Assembly (NCBI RefSeq): GCF_009905435.1
Contig: NZ_JAAAMT010000005.1
Span: 1 to 64,000, forward strand
Length of the DNA: 64,000 bases
Direction: 5' to 3'
Origin: Pseudomonas sp. R5(2019)
GTDB lineage: Bacteria > Pseudomonadota > Gammaproteobacteria > Pseudomonadales > Pseudomonadaceae
Shown here: one piece after another, positions 19,085 to 28,565 of the stretch
Layout of the letters: the number at the start of each line of letters is the position of its first letter
Position numbering within the stretch: the first letter of the stretch is position 1
Notes under the pieces: model-generated
The model's database searches: none
Seen by the model: only the letters and a program-made list of their open reading frames with translations
What the model was told of the DNA's origin: nothing
Program-made: the position numbers and the translations under genes

Positions 19085-20160
19085 GGTTTTTTTGCCTCGG
19101 CAATTTCCACCTGCATCCCCGGATGCAGCAATTGCCCACCGGCAACGACCACGCGTTGGCCGCTATCAAGCCCTTCGCTGATGATGACTTTACCCGTCAG
19201 GTAGCGGGCCACCTTGACGTTTTGGAGGCTGACTTTCTCGTCTTCGCCCACCACCCACACAGCGGGCGAGCTCAGGTTCTTGGTCAGGGCCGACCACGGC
19301 AAGGCGATGCTGGCCTTGCCCGGCGGGCTGGCAGTTGCACTGACCACCGAGCCCAGTTCCATGCCGTCAGGCAGGCTTTGCAGCGCCACCTTGACCTGCA
19401 CCGTGCCGCTGTCGGCCGAGACCGTCGGCGTCACTTCACGCACCTTGCCCTGAGTCTGGATCTTCGGGTTATCGAGCAGGCTGACGGTAATGCTGCGGTC
19501 CTTGGGCGGGTCGATCAGCAGCGATTCGTACACGTTGAACACCGCATCCCGCTCCCCGTCACGCGCCAGGCTGTAGATCGGCACCGTGGCCTGCACCACC
19601 TGCCCCACTTCGGCCTGGCGAGCGGTAATCACCCCGGCGGCATCGGCGATCAGGGCGGTGTAGCTCAATTGCTCGCGGGCGTTGGCCTGCTGCGCCTGGG
19701 CGGCCTTCAAGGCACTTTGGCTGGAACGCAAGGCCGCTTCGGCGGAGTCGTATTCACTGCGGCTGGTGTAGCCCTTGGGCAACAGCTTTTGCTGACGGAC
19801 GAAAGCCGCGCTGGCTTGCGTCACCCGCGCCTGGGCGGCGAAGACTTCAGCGTTGGCCGATTCCAGCGCGGTCTGCAGATCCTTGGGGTCCAGCCGCGCC
19901 AGCACTTGCCTGGCGGTGACCCGATCGCCGACATCGACCTTGCGCTCGATGATCTTGCCGCTGACGCGGAAGGACAGGTCGGTTTGCACCCGAGGCTGGA
20001 TATCGCCCGTCAAGGTGACGGCCGCTGCGAACTCCGTCGCCGCCGCCTGCTGCACCTGAACGCGCGGGCGCTGCGGCTCGGTGGGCTTTTCTTCCCCACA
20101 GCCGCTGAGCACGGCCAGGCAGCCCAGGCCGAGTAAAAACGTCGATCGAAGAGCAGCCAT
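19081..20160 (-). CDS. triA: RND periplasmic adaptor lipoprotein (TriA-like)
   Basis: A 359-residue membrane-fusion protein and first gene of the operon. A signal peptide with lipobox VLSGC (Cys21), the lipoyl motif KIIERKVDVGDRVTARQVLARLD (about 67-90), a coiled hairpin (about 100-175) and C-terminal barrel domains are recognisable. Two non-identical adaptors serving one RND pump is the hallmark of TriABC, where both are needed. No outer-membrane channel gene follows, so a channel encoded elsewhere must be used. The promoter must lie in 20161-20304. Confidence 0.87.
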   Translation of the reverse strand: MAALRSTFLLGLGCLAVLSGCGEEKPTEPQRPRVQVQQAAATEFAAAVTLTGDIQPRVQTDLSFRVSGKIIERKVDVGDRVTARQVLARLDPKDLQTALESANAEVFAAQARVTQASAAFVRQQKLLPKGYTSRSEYDSAEAALRSSQSALKAAQAQQANAREQLSYTALIADAAGVITARQAEVGQVVQATVPIYSLARDGERDAVFNVYESLLIDPPKDRSITVSLLDNPKIQTQGKVREVTPTVSADSGTVQVKVALQSLPDGMELGSVVSATASPPGKASIALPWSALTKNLSSPAVWVVGEDEKVSLQNVKVARYLTGKVIISEGLDSGQRVVVAGGQLLHPGMQVEIAEAKKP

Positions 20161-20304
20161 GCAGGCTCCTTGCTTGTGCGCTACGGCTCTGGGACTTGCG
20201 AGGGAAAGCGTAGTTCAGGGTAGAGAACCTGCGCTACGGCCGCACTTGATCGATATCAATTTATTGATGTTTACGTAACATCACCAATAGGTAAAAAATA
20301 TTGT

Positions 20305-21138
20305 TTAACGTCGGTTGAGCCCATAGAGCATGGACTTCAGCCCACGATTATTGTGATAGCGGCGCTGACCAAAGCTGACACTACCGTCACCACCGATATC
20401 ATAGTGCGTAATAGCGCCTCGATTAACGGATTCGTACGTGGCGTTTGCTGATCGGTACGACATCACCTGACCAGCGTGACGATGCATCACACCCGGAAAC
20501 CTACCAAGCGCAACGGACACAGCCAAGTTGAATGGCTTTTCGACTACGCTGAAATACGTGTTCAAGTCCAACGAACTGATACTGGTGATCAAGCGAGCCA
20601 CTCGTGACAAGGACGATTTCTGTATTCTTTGATCCAACGCCCGTGATACCAAACGAAAATTCTGAAGATCTTCTCCTGACAAGTATTGCATTACCCCATC
20701 GAACGGCCGCCCCGTCAAGGTTTCAAGCTTGCTCAAAGGATACGGTTGCGTAGCAGGCTGTTTATCTCGAGTCCTGACAAATCTTCTGGGCACTCGAACC
20801 TGGCGGAATTTAACTTGACCAGAGGGATCCACGAAGTTTCTGGGGTCGCCCTGACAGTAAGCATAACTGTTAATGCCCCCTACCCCGAATGGACTTAAAC
20901 GATCCGGACTGTTAAAACGCTGTAAAATCGGATTAAAACTTCTATGCCCGTTACCCAACCCATAATGGCCAGTCATCGACTCCTGAAACTCGCCATTGAA
21001 CCCCGCCTGCCCGAATCGACCAAGTCCGAAACCATACGCTGTATACGTAAGTGATATTGAATGCTCCGGCGCCACCACCTGAAACACAGTATTAGCGCCG
21101 TCGCAGGCTATTAACTCGGCGTGAATGAAACTGCGCAT
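20305..21138 (-). CDS. Orphan Rhs-core protein with F-box-like C-terminal region
   Basis: A 277-residue protein. Residues 1-108 are the end of an Rhs repeat-associated core: ACD motif near 10, YTAYG, GFNGE, GHYGLGNGHRSFNPILQRFN, SPFGVGGINSYAYCQGDP and NFVDPSG. After the DPSG boundary comes a unique tip. Residues about 134-180 (PLSKLETLTGRPF.. to YLSGEDLQNFRLVSRALDQ) resemble an F-box: Leu, spaced hydrophobics, YL-x3-DL, LVSR. The start at 21138 is set by AGAGG eight bases upstream. It lacks the full Rhs barrel, a signal peptide and an obvious immunity neighbour. The region is AT-richer than its surroundings, suggesting acquisition. Function is inferred at most as an effector or toxin tip. Confidence 0.75.
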   Translation of the reverse strand: MRSFIHAELIACDGANTVFQVVAPEHSISLTYTAYGFGLGRFGQAGFNGEFQESMTGHYGLGNGHRSFNPILQRFNSPDRLSPFGVGGINSYAYCQGDPRNFVDPSGQVKFRQVRVPRRFVRTRDKQPATQPYPLSKLETLTGRPFDGVMQYLSGEDLQNFRLVSRALDQRIQKSSLSRVARLITSISSLDLNTYFSVVEKPFNLAVSVALGRFPGVMHRHAGQVMSYRSANATYESVNRGAITHYDIGGDGSVSFGQRRYHNNRGLKSMLYGLNRR

Positions 21139-21245
21139 TGTCAGACCTCTTGGTGAATTGCACTCAGGATAGTCTGATTGACGCATCAGGGTAACTGGTA
21201 GAACTGCTAGGTAAAGCAGACTCTTCCGGGTGGGTGATCGAGTAT

Positions 21246-22010
21246 TTACTTTGGCGTGTGGGTGTGGCCGCCCACATCCCTGATATTGACAGTGTGATCG
21301 GAAACCGTAAACGTTGCGCGGTGTTTTTTGCCGAGTCGAATTTGATAGAGGCGCTCTTTCTTATCCAATATTTTCAACCTGTCAGTCTCGATTTCGAAAG
21401 GTGACTCACCGCGATATATCGCATTCTGAAACGCATCGAATGTTTTTTGAGCATTTTGCTCGATCGGGTCAGTGCTGCCGGGGAGAATTTTGAACCTTGC
21501 GTCTTTTTTGTTAAGCCTCCAAGGCCCATTGTCACTTTCACTTCCAGACAATGAAGAACTCGCACTGGAAGTCCCGCTGCGAGAAGAGCGAGACCCGGAA
21601 GCTGAAGAGCTCCAGACGCTTGATACGGTCGAAGCTGTCGATGCATTAGAAGGGGTGCGTATCGGCGTTTTAACGTGACCGGTGGGGTCTCGATGATTGA
21701 CCGGATCGCCAGCACAATAGGCATATGCATTAATGCCCCCCACCCCAAAAGGGCTCTTGCTGTCCGGGCTGTTGAAGCGCCTCAACACTGGATTAAAGGC
21801 TCGATACCCATTGCCCAGTAGAAAATGACCTGATCCATCTTCTGCATACTCACCATTAAACCCCAACGAGTTCAAAGCTCCGCCGTACGGGCTGCATCGA
21901 CCGTAGATCGTATAATATTGCTTAAATATTGAGGCGCGAGACTGCCTGCGCAATACGGATTGGTTTTGGTCACAGGCCAATAATGCTACTGACAGATTTG
22001 AACTTTTCAT
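21246..22010 (-). CDS. Orphan Rhs-core protein with RelE/ParE-like C-terminal region
   Basis: A 254-residue protein with the same core layout as its neighbour: LLACDQNQSVL at 10-20, YTIYG, GFNGEYAEDGSGHFLLGNGYRAFNPVLRRFN, SPFGVGGINAYAYCAGDP and NHRDPTG at 106-111. Residues 121-160 are a Ser-rich linker. The tip (about 165-254) ends DRLKILDKKERLYQIRLGKKHRATFTVSDHTVNIRDVGGH. That is the strand pattern of RelE/ParE-type toxins (Leu-x-Arg-x-Gly...Arg-x-x-Phe-x-Val...Val-x-Ile-x-x-x-Gly). Start 22010 (MKSS) is preferred over 22028 because a GGAAG precedes it; spacing is long. No cognate antitoxin is visible next to it. Confidence 0.72.
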   Translation of the reverse strand: MKSSNLSVALLACDQNQSVLRRQSRASIFKQYYTIYGRCSPYGGALNSLGFNGEYAEDGSGHFLLGNGYRAFNPVLRRFNSPDSKSPFGVGGINAYAYCAGDPVNHRDPTGHVKTPIRTPSNASTASTVSSVWSSSASGSRSSRSGTSSASSSLSGSESDNGPWRLNKKDARFKILPGSTDPIEQNAQKTFDAFQNAIYRGESPFEIETDRLKILDKKERLYQIRLGKKHRATFTVSDHTVNIRDVGGHTHTPK

Positions 22011-22178
22011 GATTCGGTCTACTTCCATGTAAGGGAAACCGAAAATAACTGCCTATCTTCGTAGGCACAGCTAGTGAATCAGATAGGTTTGGCCAGGACA
22101 TCTTGTAGCTGGGAAGATCACAGCCATATTGCCGGGCTAAATGCACCCGGCAACCGGCGATGCTTAAACTTCCAATCG

Positions 22179-22430
22179 CTAACGCGAGCGCACCTCATCA
22201 AGCACATCACAACCATCCTGCAACAGCAGGTACGCCACATCGGCCACGGCGGATATATCGCGAGACTCCATAGCGGCGGTATTGAGGCAGGACAAGCTGA
22301 TCATCAGCTCCTTCGCGCTGCGAAAACGCGTATCGGCGAAGGCCAACAGCTCCGGGACAGAGGCGTCGGGGTTGATGAGCATTATTGAGGGCTTACAGGG
22401 TTTTTCGAACGGCGGGATTTGATCGGTCAT
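22179..22430 (-). CDS. Small Pseudomonas protein of unknown function (DUF3077/DUF6124-like)
   Basis: An 83-residue protein starting at ATG 22430, with AAGGAG seven bases upstream. The pattern NPDASVPELLAFADTRFRSAKELM followed by DISAVADVAYLLLQDGCDVLDEV is that of small, mostly helical proteins common in Pseudomonas accessory regions (DUF3077/DUF6124 group); the family call is tentative. It precedes the two Rhs-core genes on the same strand, with 168 bases before the first. A linked role, for example immunity, is only a guess. Confidence 0.7.
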   Translation of the reverse strand: MTDQIPPFEKPCKPSIMLINPDASVPELLAFADTRFRSAKELMISLSCLNTAAMESRDISAVADVAYLLLQDGCDVLDEVRSR

Positions 22431-22675
22431 GGCTAACTCCTTGAGAAAAAGGAACTGCCACAGTCGCTTGCACACGACATAAGGTGGCAGCTGTACGCAG
22501 GTGTGCAAGACCGGGCCATGGCCGGCAGACCCGAAGGTCTCCCACGCACAGCCGCCATAACGCAATGCAGCGGGCACAGGCCTGCTGAATAGTTACGGGC
22601 TATACGCTCATGGCTCGGGCTTGCACGCCCGGACGCTGATTTGGCAGCGACGGGCGAACTATAGGGGAGTGGGTT

Positions 22676-22953
22676 TGTGGGAGCAAGGCTTGCCCCAATG
22701 CCAGTCAGTTAAGCAATTGAACGACGCAACACCTGTAGGAGCGGACCCGGCCGCGATGGGCCGCGCAGCGGACCCGGCGATTCTGAAACCGCCGGCACTC
22801 GCAAGCTGATTCGCCGATGTCACAGGCCCAAGGGGCCGCTGCGCGGCCCATCGCGGCCAGGTCCGCTCCTACATGGACGTCCGCGATGGCATCACCGCGG
22901 TCCATCAGATAGACCGCAGCGCCCGGATCGCGAGCAAGCTTTACTCCCACAGG
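22676..22953. repeat. REP cluster between DUF gene and chaC
   Basis: The 531-base gene-free stretch 22431-22961 holds the promoter side of the small DUF gene and then a run of REP-type sequences. These are GTGGGAGCAAGGCTTGCCCC followed by AATGCCAGTCAGTTAAG (the same arm as at 8289-8306), GTAGGAGCGGACCCGGCCGCGATGGGC with its complement ending GGTCCGCTCCTAC (22734-22872), and a half element GATCGCGAGCAAGCTTTACTCCCAC (22927-22951). No gene was seen in it. Confidence 0.75.
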
Positions 22954-22961
22954 TGCATGAC

Positions 22962-23621
22962 TCAGGTTTGCGAATTGCCCACCTGCGCAATGCATCGTCT
23001 GAGCCGTGCTTCCAGATTACGATCCGGCATTTCATGGCTGCGCAGCGCATTGATCGTCTGGGTCACGTATTCATGGGTCGTTCCCGAACGCCCGCAAGCG
23101 CTGGCCAGCACATGACTGAGCAGATGGTCCGGCAGGTTGCCGGCGTAGCTGGGCAGGTGCCGCTCCAGCACAAAGCCCAGGGCCTGGACCTTACTGCCAT
23201 CCTCAAGCCGGCAGGTCAGCCAGTGCGGCCGATAAGACGGGTAAGGCATCTCTCGCTGCCACAAGGCCAACAGCGATTCCTCAAGCTGCTCGTCCGGCAG
23301 GCGATAGGCAAAGCCACTGCACGAACCGCCACGGTCGAGCCCGAACACCAGACCCGGACGTTCCGGCGTGCCACGGTGCTCCATGGACCACAGGTACAAG
23401 CCACGGTGGTAACCATGAACCCGCGCGCGCCGGCGTTCGGCACTGGAGCATTCGGGGCGCCAGATCAAGGAGCCATAGGCAAACAACCACACCGGCCCGC
23501 CCTTATGCAGGCGCATGGTGTTCTGCATTGAATGCACAAGTTGTGCGTGCGTCAGTTGCGGCCCGAAATCCAACACAGGTGGATAGGCCAAATTCAAACA
23601 AGCCTGTTCAATCGCCGACAT
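22962..23621 (-). CDS. chaC: Glutathione-specific gamma-glutamylcyclotransferase (ChaC family)
   Basis: A 219-residue ChaC-type enzyme, which splits glutathione to 5-oxoproline and Cys-Gly in the cytosol. The substrate-binding loop VWLFAYGSLIWRP (about 44-56) is the family signature; RRRARVHGYHRGLYLWSMEHRG and an Ala/Trp-rich LLALWQREM region carrying the catalytic-type Glu follow. Length and layout fit bacterial ChaC. It is monocistronic in a REP-rich region. No chaAB genes are nearby. Confidence 0.9.
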   Translation of the reverse strand: MSAIEQACLNLAYPPVLDFGPQLTHAQLVHSMQNTMRLHKGGPVWLFAYGSLIWRPECSSAERRRARVHGYHRGLYLWSMEHRGTPERPGLVFGLDRGGSCSGFAYRLPDEQLEESLLALWQREMPYPSYRPHWLTCRLEDGSKVQALGFVLERHLPSYAGNLPDHLLSHVLASACGRSGTTHEYVTQTINALRSHEMPDRNLEARLRRCIAQVGNSQT

Positions 23622-23881
23622 AAGCGTCGCCAGAAATCCCCGTGATTACGCAAGTAAGCACTGTAAGCGAATAAAGGTTCCCCGCAATGACCGTACGGCA
23701 ATCAGGCCCCACCGATCAAGGGCTTCCGGCCGTATGGTGGCTTCATCCCCGATCATGACGAGTATAGCGATAGTGCTTCATCACGCCGGCAACAATAAAG
23801 GGCGCGTTCTTATATAAGCAACCGAAAGTGGGCAGGTTATAACAAACGGCGCACGCTTGAAGTGCACCGTTTGGTTATAGA

Positions 23882-24850
23882 TTAATCGCGCGGTGCATAG
23901 GCAAATACATCTGCACGCATTTGATGCGCATCCATGCCCTTCTCGACCAGGGCGTCGAGGGTGGCGTAGATCATGGCCGGCGAGCCGCTGGCGTAGACGT
24001 GGACGTTGGAGAGGTCGGCGATGTCTTCGCATACGGCTTCGTGCAGCATGCCGCAGCGCCCTTCCCATCCGCAGAGGTCGCTGACCACCTTGTGCAGATA
24101 CAGATTGGGTAGCTGCTGCCAGCTGTCCCACTCATCGATGCGGTAGAAGTCTTCAGGACGGCGCACGCCCCAGTACAGGTGCACCGGGTGTTTGAAGCCA
24201 GCCGCCCGGCAATGCTCGACCAGGCTGTGCATCTGCGCCATGCCGGTGCCTGCGGCGATCAGCACCAAAGGGCCTTCAGGCAGCTCGGCAAGATGGGTGT
24301 CGCCAAAAGGCAGTTGTAGCCGCGCCATGCCGTTGCGCTGCAGCTGCTCGATGAGGCTGCGAGCGCTGGCTTCGCGGGCCAGCACATGCATTTCCAGCTC
24401 TCGCCCGGCAGACGGCGCGCTGGCCAGCGAAAACGCCGCTTTCTCACCGTTGTCGCGCTCGATCATCAGGTATTGGCCGGCGTGGTAACGCGGTGGCTTG
24501 CCGGCCGGTGCACGCAGGCGCACACGCCAGACATCGCCGCCCAGGTCCACGCACTCGATCAACTGGCAGGCCAGCGAGCGAACCGGCAGCTCGCCCAGGG
24601 CCAGCACGCCGTCCCAGAGCACGGTACAATCTTCCAGCGGTTCGGCAATGCAGGTGAACAACTCGCCATGGTCGCGAACTTCACCGGCCTGCTGCACGCG
24701 ACCATCGACCAGCAAGGCCGCGCAAATATGGCAATTGCCATTGCGGCAGCTTTGCGGGCAGTCGTAGCCCAGACGTCGGGCGGCATCGAGAATCCGTTCT
24801 CCGGGCAACATCTGAAGCACGGCGCCGGACGGCTGCAAGGTCACACGCAT
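23882..24850 (-). CDS. 2Fe-2S ferredoxin-type NAD(P)H flavin reductase next to ubiD
   Basis: A 322-residue oxidoreductase. A plant-type 2Fe-2S ferredoxin domain lies at 1-90 (CPQSCRNGNCHICAALLVDG, last Cys in LFTC). An FAD-binding barrel follows with the RYHAGQYLMIE motif (about 150-160), then an NAD-binding domain with VLIAAGTGMAQMHSLVEH. The family includes phenol-hydroxylase reductases and CDP-6-deoxyglucoseen reductase. The ATG at 24850 overlaps the ubiD stop (TGATG), so it is coupled to ubiD, as fre is adjacent to ubiD in E. coli. Electron supply to prenyl-flavin or ubiquinone chemistry is inference. The 260 bases beyond it hold a weak hairpin (about 23847-23875) and no gene. Confidence 0.82.
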   Translation of the reverse strand: MRVTLQPSGAVLQMLPGERILDAARRLGYDCPQSCRNGNCHICAALLVDGRVQQAGEVRDHGELFTCIAEPLEDCTVLWDGVLALGELPVRSLACQLIECVDLGGDVWRVRLRAPAGKPPRYHAGQYLMIERDNGEKAAFSLASAPSAGRELEMHVLAREASARSLIEQLQRNGMARLQLPFGDTHLAELPEGPLVLIAAGTGMAQMHSLVEHCRAAGFKHPVHLYWGVRRPEDFYRIDEWDSWQQLPNLYLHKVVSDLCGWEGRCGMLHEAVCEDIADLSNVHVYASGSPAMIYATLDALVEKGMDAHQMRADVFAYAPRD

Positions 24851-26316
24851 CAATCTATTCCCAACTGATTCCACATTTCGTCGATTCGGCGCGTCACGGC
24901 ATCGTCCTTGACGATCACCCTGCCCCACTCGCGACTGGTTTCACCCGGCCACTTGTTGGTGGCATCCAGGCCCATTTTCGACCCCAGGCCCGACACCGGC
25001 GACGCAAAGTCCAGGTAGTCGATGGGCGTGTTGTCGATCAGGACCGTGTCGCGCTTGGGGTCCATGCGCGTGGTGATCGCCCAGATCACGTCATTCCAGT
25101 CGCGGGCATTGATGTCGTCGTCGGTCACGATAACGAACTTGGTGTACATGAACTGTCGCAGGAACGACCACACCCCCAGCATGACGCGCTTGGCGTGCCC
25201 CGGGTACTGCTTCTTCATGGTCACCACCGCCATGCGGTACGAGCAGCCCTCGGGCGGCAGGTAGAAGTCGGTGATCTCCGGGAACTGCTTCTGCAGGATC
25301 GGTACGAACACTTCATTGAGCGCCACGCCCAGGATCGCCGGCTCATCCGGCGGCCGGCCGGTGTAGGTGCTGTGGTAGATCGGCTTGCGGCGGTGGGTAA
25401 TGCGCTCGACGGTGAACACCGGGAAGCTGTCCACTTCGTTGTAGTAACCGGTGTGGTCGCCATACGGGCCTTCGTCGGCCATCTCGCCGGGGTGAATGAC
25501 CCCTTCCAGAACGATTTCAGCACTGGCCGGCACTTGCAGGTCGTTGCCACGGCACTTGACCAGCTCGGTGCGGTTGTCGCGCAACAGGCCGGCGAAGGCG
25601 TATTCGGAGAGGCTGTCGGGCACCGGCGTCACGGCACCGAGAATGGTCGCCGGGTCTGCCCCCAATGCCACCGAAACAGGGAACGGCTGGCCCGGATGCT
25701 TCTCGCACCACTCCCGGTAATCCAGCGCGCCGCCACGATGGCTCAGCCAGCGCATGATCACCTTGTTGCGGCCGATGACCTGCTGGCGGTAGATGCCGAG
25801 GTTCTGGCGTTCCTTGTTCGGCCCGCGGGTGACGGTCAGGCCCCAGGTAATCAGCGGCGCGACGTCGCCCGGCCAGCAATGCTGGACCGGCAACATGCCC
25901 AGGTCGACGTCATCACCTTCGATGACCACCTCCTGGCATGCGGCATCCTTGACCACCTTGGGGGCCATGGCGATGATTTTTTTGAAGATCGGCAGTTTCG
26001 ACCAGGCGTCCTTCAAGCCCTTGGGCGGCTCAGGCTCCTTGAGGAAGGCCAGCAGCTTGCCGATCTCGCGCAGTTGCTCGGTGGATTCGGCGCCCATGCC
26101 CATGGCCACCCGCTCGGGCGTGCCGAACAGGTTGCCCAACACCGGGATATCGAAACCGACGGGGTTTTCGAACAACAGCGCCGGGCCCTTCTTGCGCAGG
26201 GTGCGATCGCAGATTTCGGTCATCTCCAGCACAGGAGAAACCGGGACCTGGATGCGTTTCAATTCTCCGCGCTGCTCAAGCTGCTGCACGAAATCCCGAA
26301 GATCCTTGAATTTCAT
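24850..26316 (-). CDS. ubiD: 4-hydroxy-3-polyprenylbenzoate decarboxylase UbiD
   Basis: A 488-residue prenyl-FMN-dependent decarboxylase of ubiquinone synthesis, which removes the carboxyl group of 3-polyprenyl-4-hydroxybenzoate after UbiA. Family features include [22 protein letters not shown] at the start, [25 protein letters not shown] in the cofactor site, and [14 protein letters not shown], which carries catalytic acidic residues. An in-frame ATG lies 12 bases upstream at 26328; 26316 is preferred because homologues begin MKFKDLRDF. Neither start has a strong Shine-Dalgarno. Confidence 0.96.
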   Translation of the reverse strand: MKFKDLRDFVQQLEQRGELKRIQVPVSPVLEMTEICDRTLRKKGPALLFENPVGFDIPVLGNLFGTPERVAMGMGAESTEQLREIGKLLAFLKEPEPPKGLKDAWSKLPIFKKIIAMAPKVVKDAACQEVVIEGDDVDLGMLPVQHCWPGDVAPLITWGLTVTRGPNKERQNLGIYRQQVIGRNKVIMRWLSHRGGALDYREWCEKHPGQPFPVSVALGADPATILGAVTPVPDSLSEYAFAGLLRDNRTELVKCRGNDLQVPASAEIVLEGVIHPGEMADEGPYGDHTGYYNEVDSFPVFTVERITHRRKPIYHSTYTGRPPDEPAILGVALNEVFVPILQKQFPEITDFYLPPEGCSYRMAVVTMKKQYPGHAKRVMLGVWSFLRQFMYTKFVIVTDDDINARDWNDVIWAITTRMDPKRDTVLIDNTPIDYLDFASPVSGLGSKMGLDATNKWPGETSREWGRVIVKDDAVTRRIDEMWNQLGID

Positions 26317-26420
26317 TGACCATGCCAATCAGAAAAGAGTGCTACATCCTACCTGCTCCGAGGAGCGCTGGCAGCAGATCTGCACTCAAGGTTGTGGATC
26401 GAGCAGCCGCTGGCACAAAC

Positions 26421-26448
26421 AAAAATGGCGCCCATTGAGGGGCGCCAT
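26421..26448 (-). terminator. Terminator of rho
   Basis: Arms ATGGCGCC (26425-26432) and GGCGCCAT (26441-26448) form a strong hairpin. On the minus strand it is followed by TTTTTGTTTG. It lies just after the rho stop codon and before ubiD. Confidence 0.88.
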
Positions 26449-26474
26449 TCATGAGCGTGCCTGGAAGGCTCGCC

Positions 26475-27734
<1,260 letters not shown>

Positions 27735-27932
27735 ATGGGAATGACGTAATCATGATAGGAGGGGAGGAATTAAGCTTCTGGCTTAATGAGGCCGGGCCGC
27801 AGAGAAGGCGACAGGATCGCGTACTAATTCGAGTAGGAGTGCGTCGGCGACGGCTTGCAGGGGGCACTGGAGAAACCGGTGCGAGGCCGAATGTAACACT
27901 TGCATTTTCTGGCGTCTAGTCGTACGCCAAAG

Positions 27933-27956
27933 AAAAGCCCCGCGATGTACGGGGCC
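27933..27956 (-). terminator. Terminator of trxA
   Basis: The stem GCCCCG-CGATGTA-CGGGGC (27937-27955) is followed on the minus strand by TTTTCTTTGG, right after the trxA stop. It separates trxA from rho. Confidence 0.85.
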
Positions 27957-27964
27957 ATTCAGAC

Positions 27965-28294
27965 TCAGATATTGGCGTCCAGGAAGGCCGCCAGCTGAGA
28001 CTTGGACAGTGCGCCGACCTTGGTCGCCTCGACGTTGCCGTTCTTGAACAGCATCAGCGTCGGGATACCACGCACGCCGTGCTTGGCCGGTGTTTCCTGG
28101 TTTTCGTCGATGTTCAGCTTGGCGACGGTCAGTTTGCCCTTGTAGGTTTCAGCAATCTCGTCCAAGACCGGTGCAATCATCTTGCAAGGGCCGCACCATT
28201 CAGCCCAGTAGTCGACCAGTACCGCACCTTCGGCCTTGAGAACATCCGCCTCGAAACTGGCGTCGGATACGTGCTTGATAAGATCGCTGCTCAT
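27965..28294 (-). CDS. trxA: Thioredoxin 1
   Basis: A 109-residue thioredoxin, the cytoplasmic dithiol reductant for ribonucleotide reductase, PAPS reductase and others. The active site is [17 protein letters not shown] (Cys33/Cys36), with the cis-proline in [12 protein letters not shown]. The ATG at 28294 is chosen, with CGGAGA nine bases upstream; an in-frame upstream ATG would add eight residues not seen in thioredoxins. It is divergent from ppx, with a 271-base intergenic region. Confidence 0.97.
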   Translation of the reverse strand: MSSDLIKHVSDASFEADVLKAEGAVLVDYWAEWCGPCKMIAPVLDEIAETYKGKLTVAKLNIDENQETPAKHGVRGIPTLMLFKNGNVEATKVGALSKSQLAAFLDANI

Positions 28295-28565
28295 GGAAAT
28301 CTCCGGGGTCGTAAGCAAAAACGTCGTTCATCATAACGGCCCCGGCGGCCTACAGGAAGCCGAGGGTGATTGAGTGTAACTATAGGTGTGCGTAGAAATG
28401 CTATCAGATGATTCGTCAGCTCAATCTGAACCTTCATTCAAGCGCTATCAGATTTATCTTACTGTTTTGCGATTACCTCGCTTAAGTCACGGCATATGAC
28501 GCTTCGCGTTGGCGACACCGAAGGATCGTGGCACGATGGCACGGTTATCGACCAGGATCCTGACC

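Noticed and set aside
20305..22010. Fragments of one large rhs gene broken by stops
   Set aside because: Each ORF has its own complete short head and start; the shared head is duplicated, not continued from one to the other.
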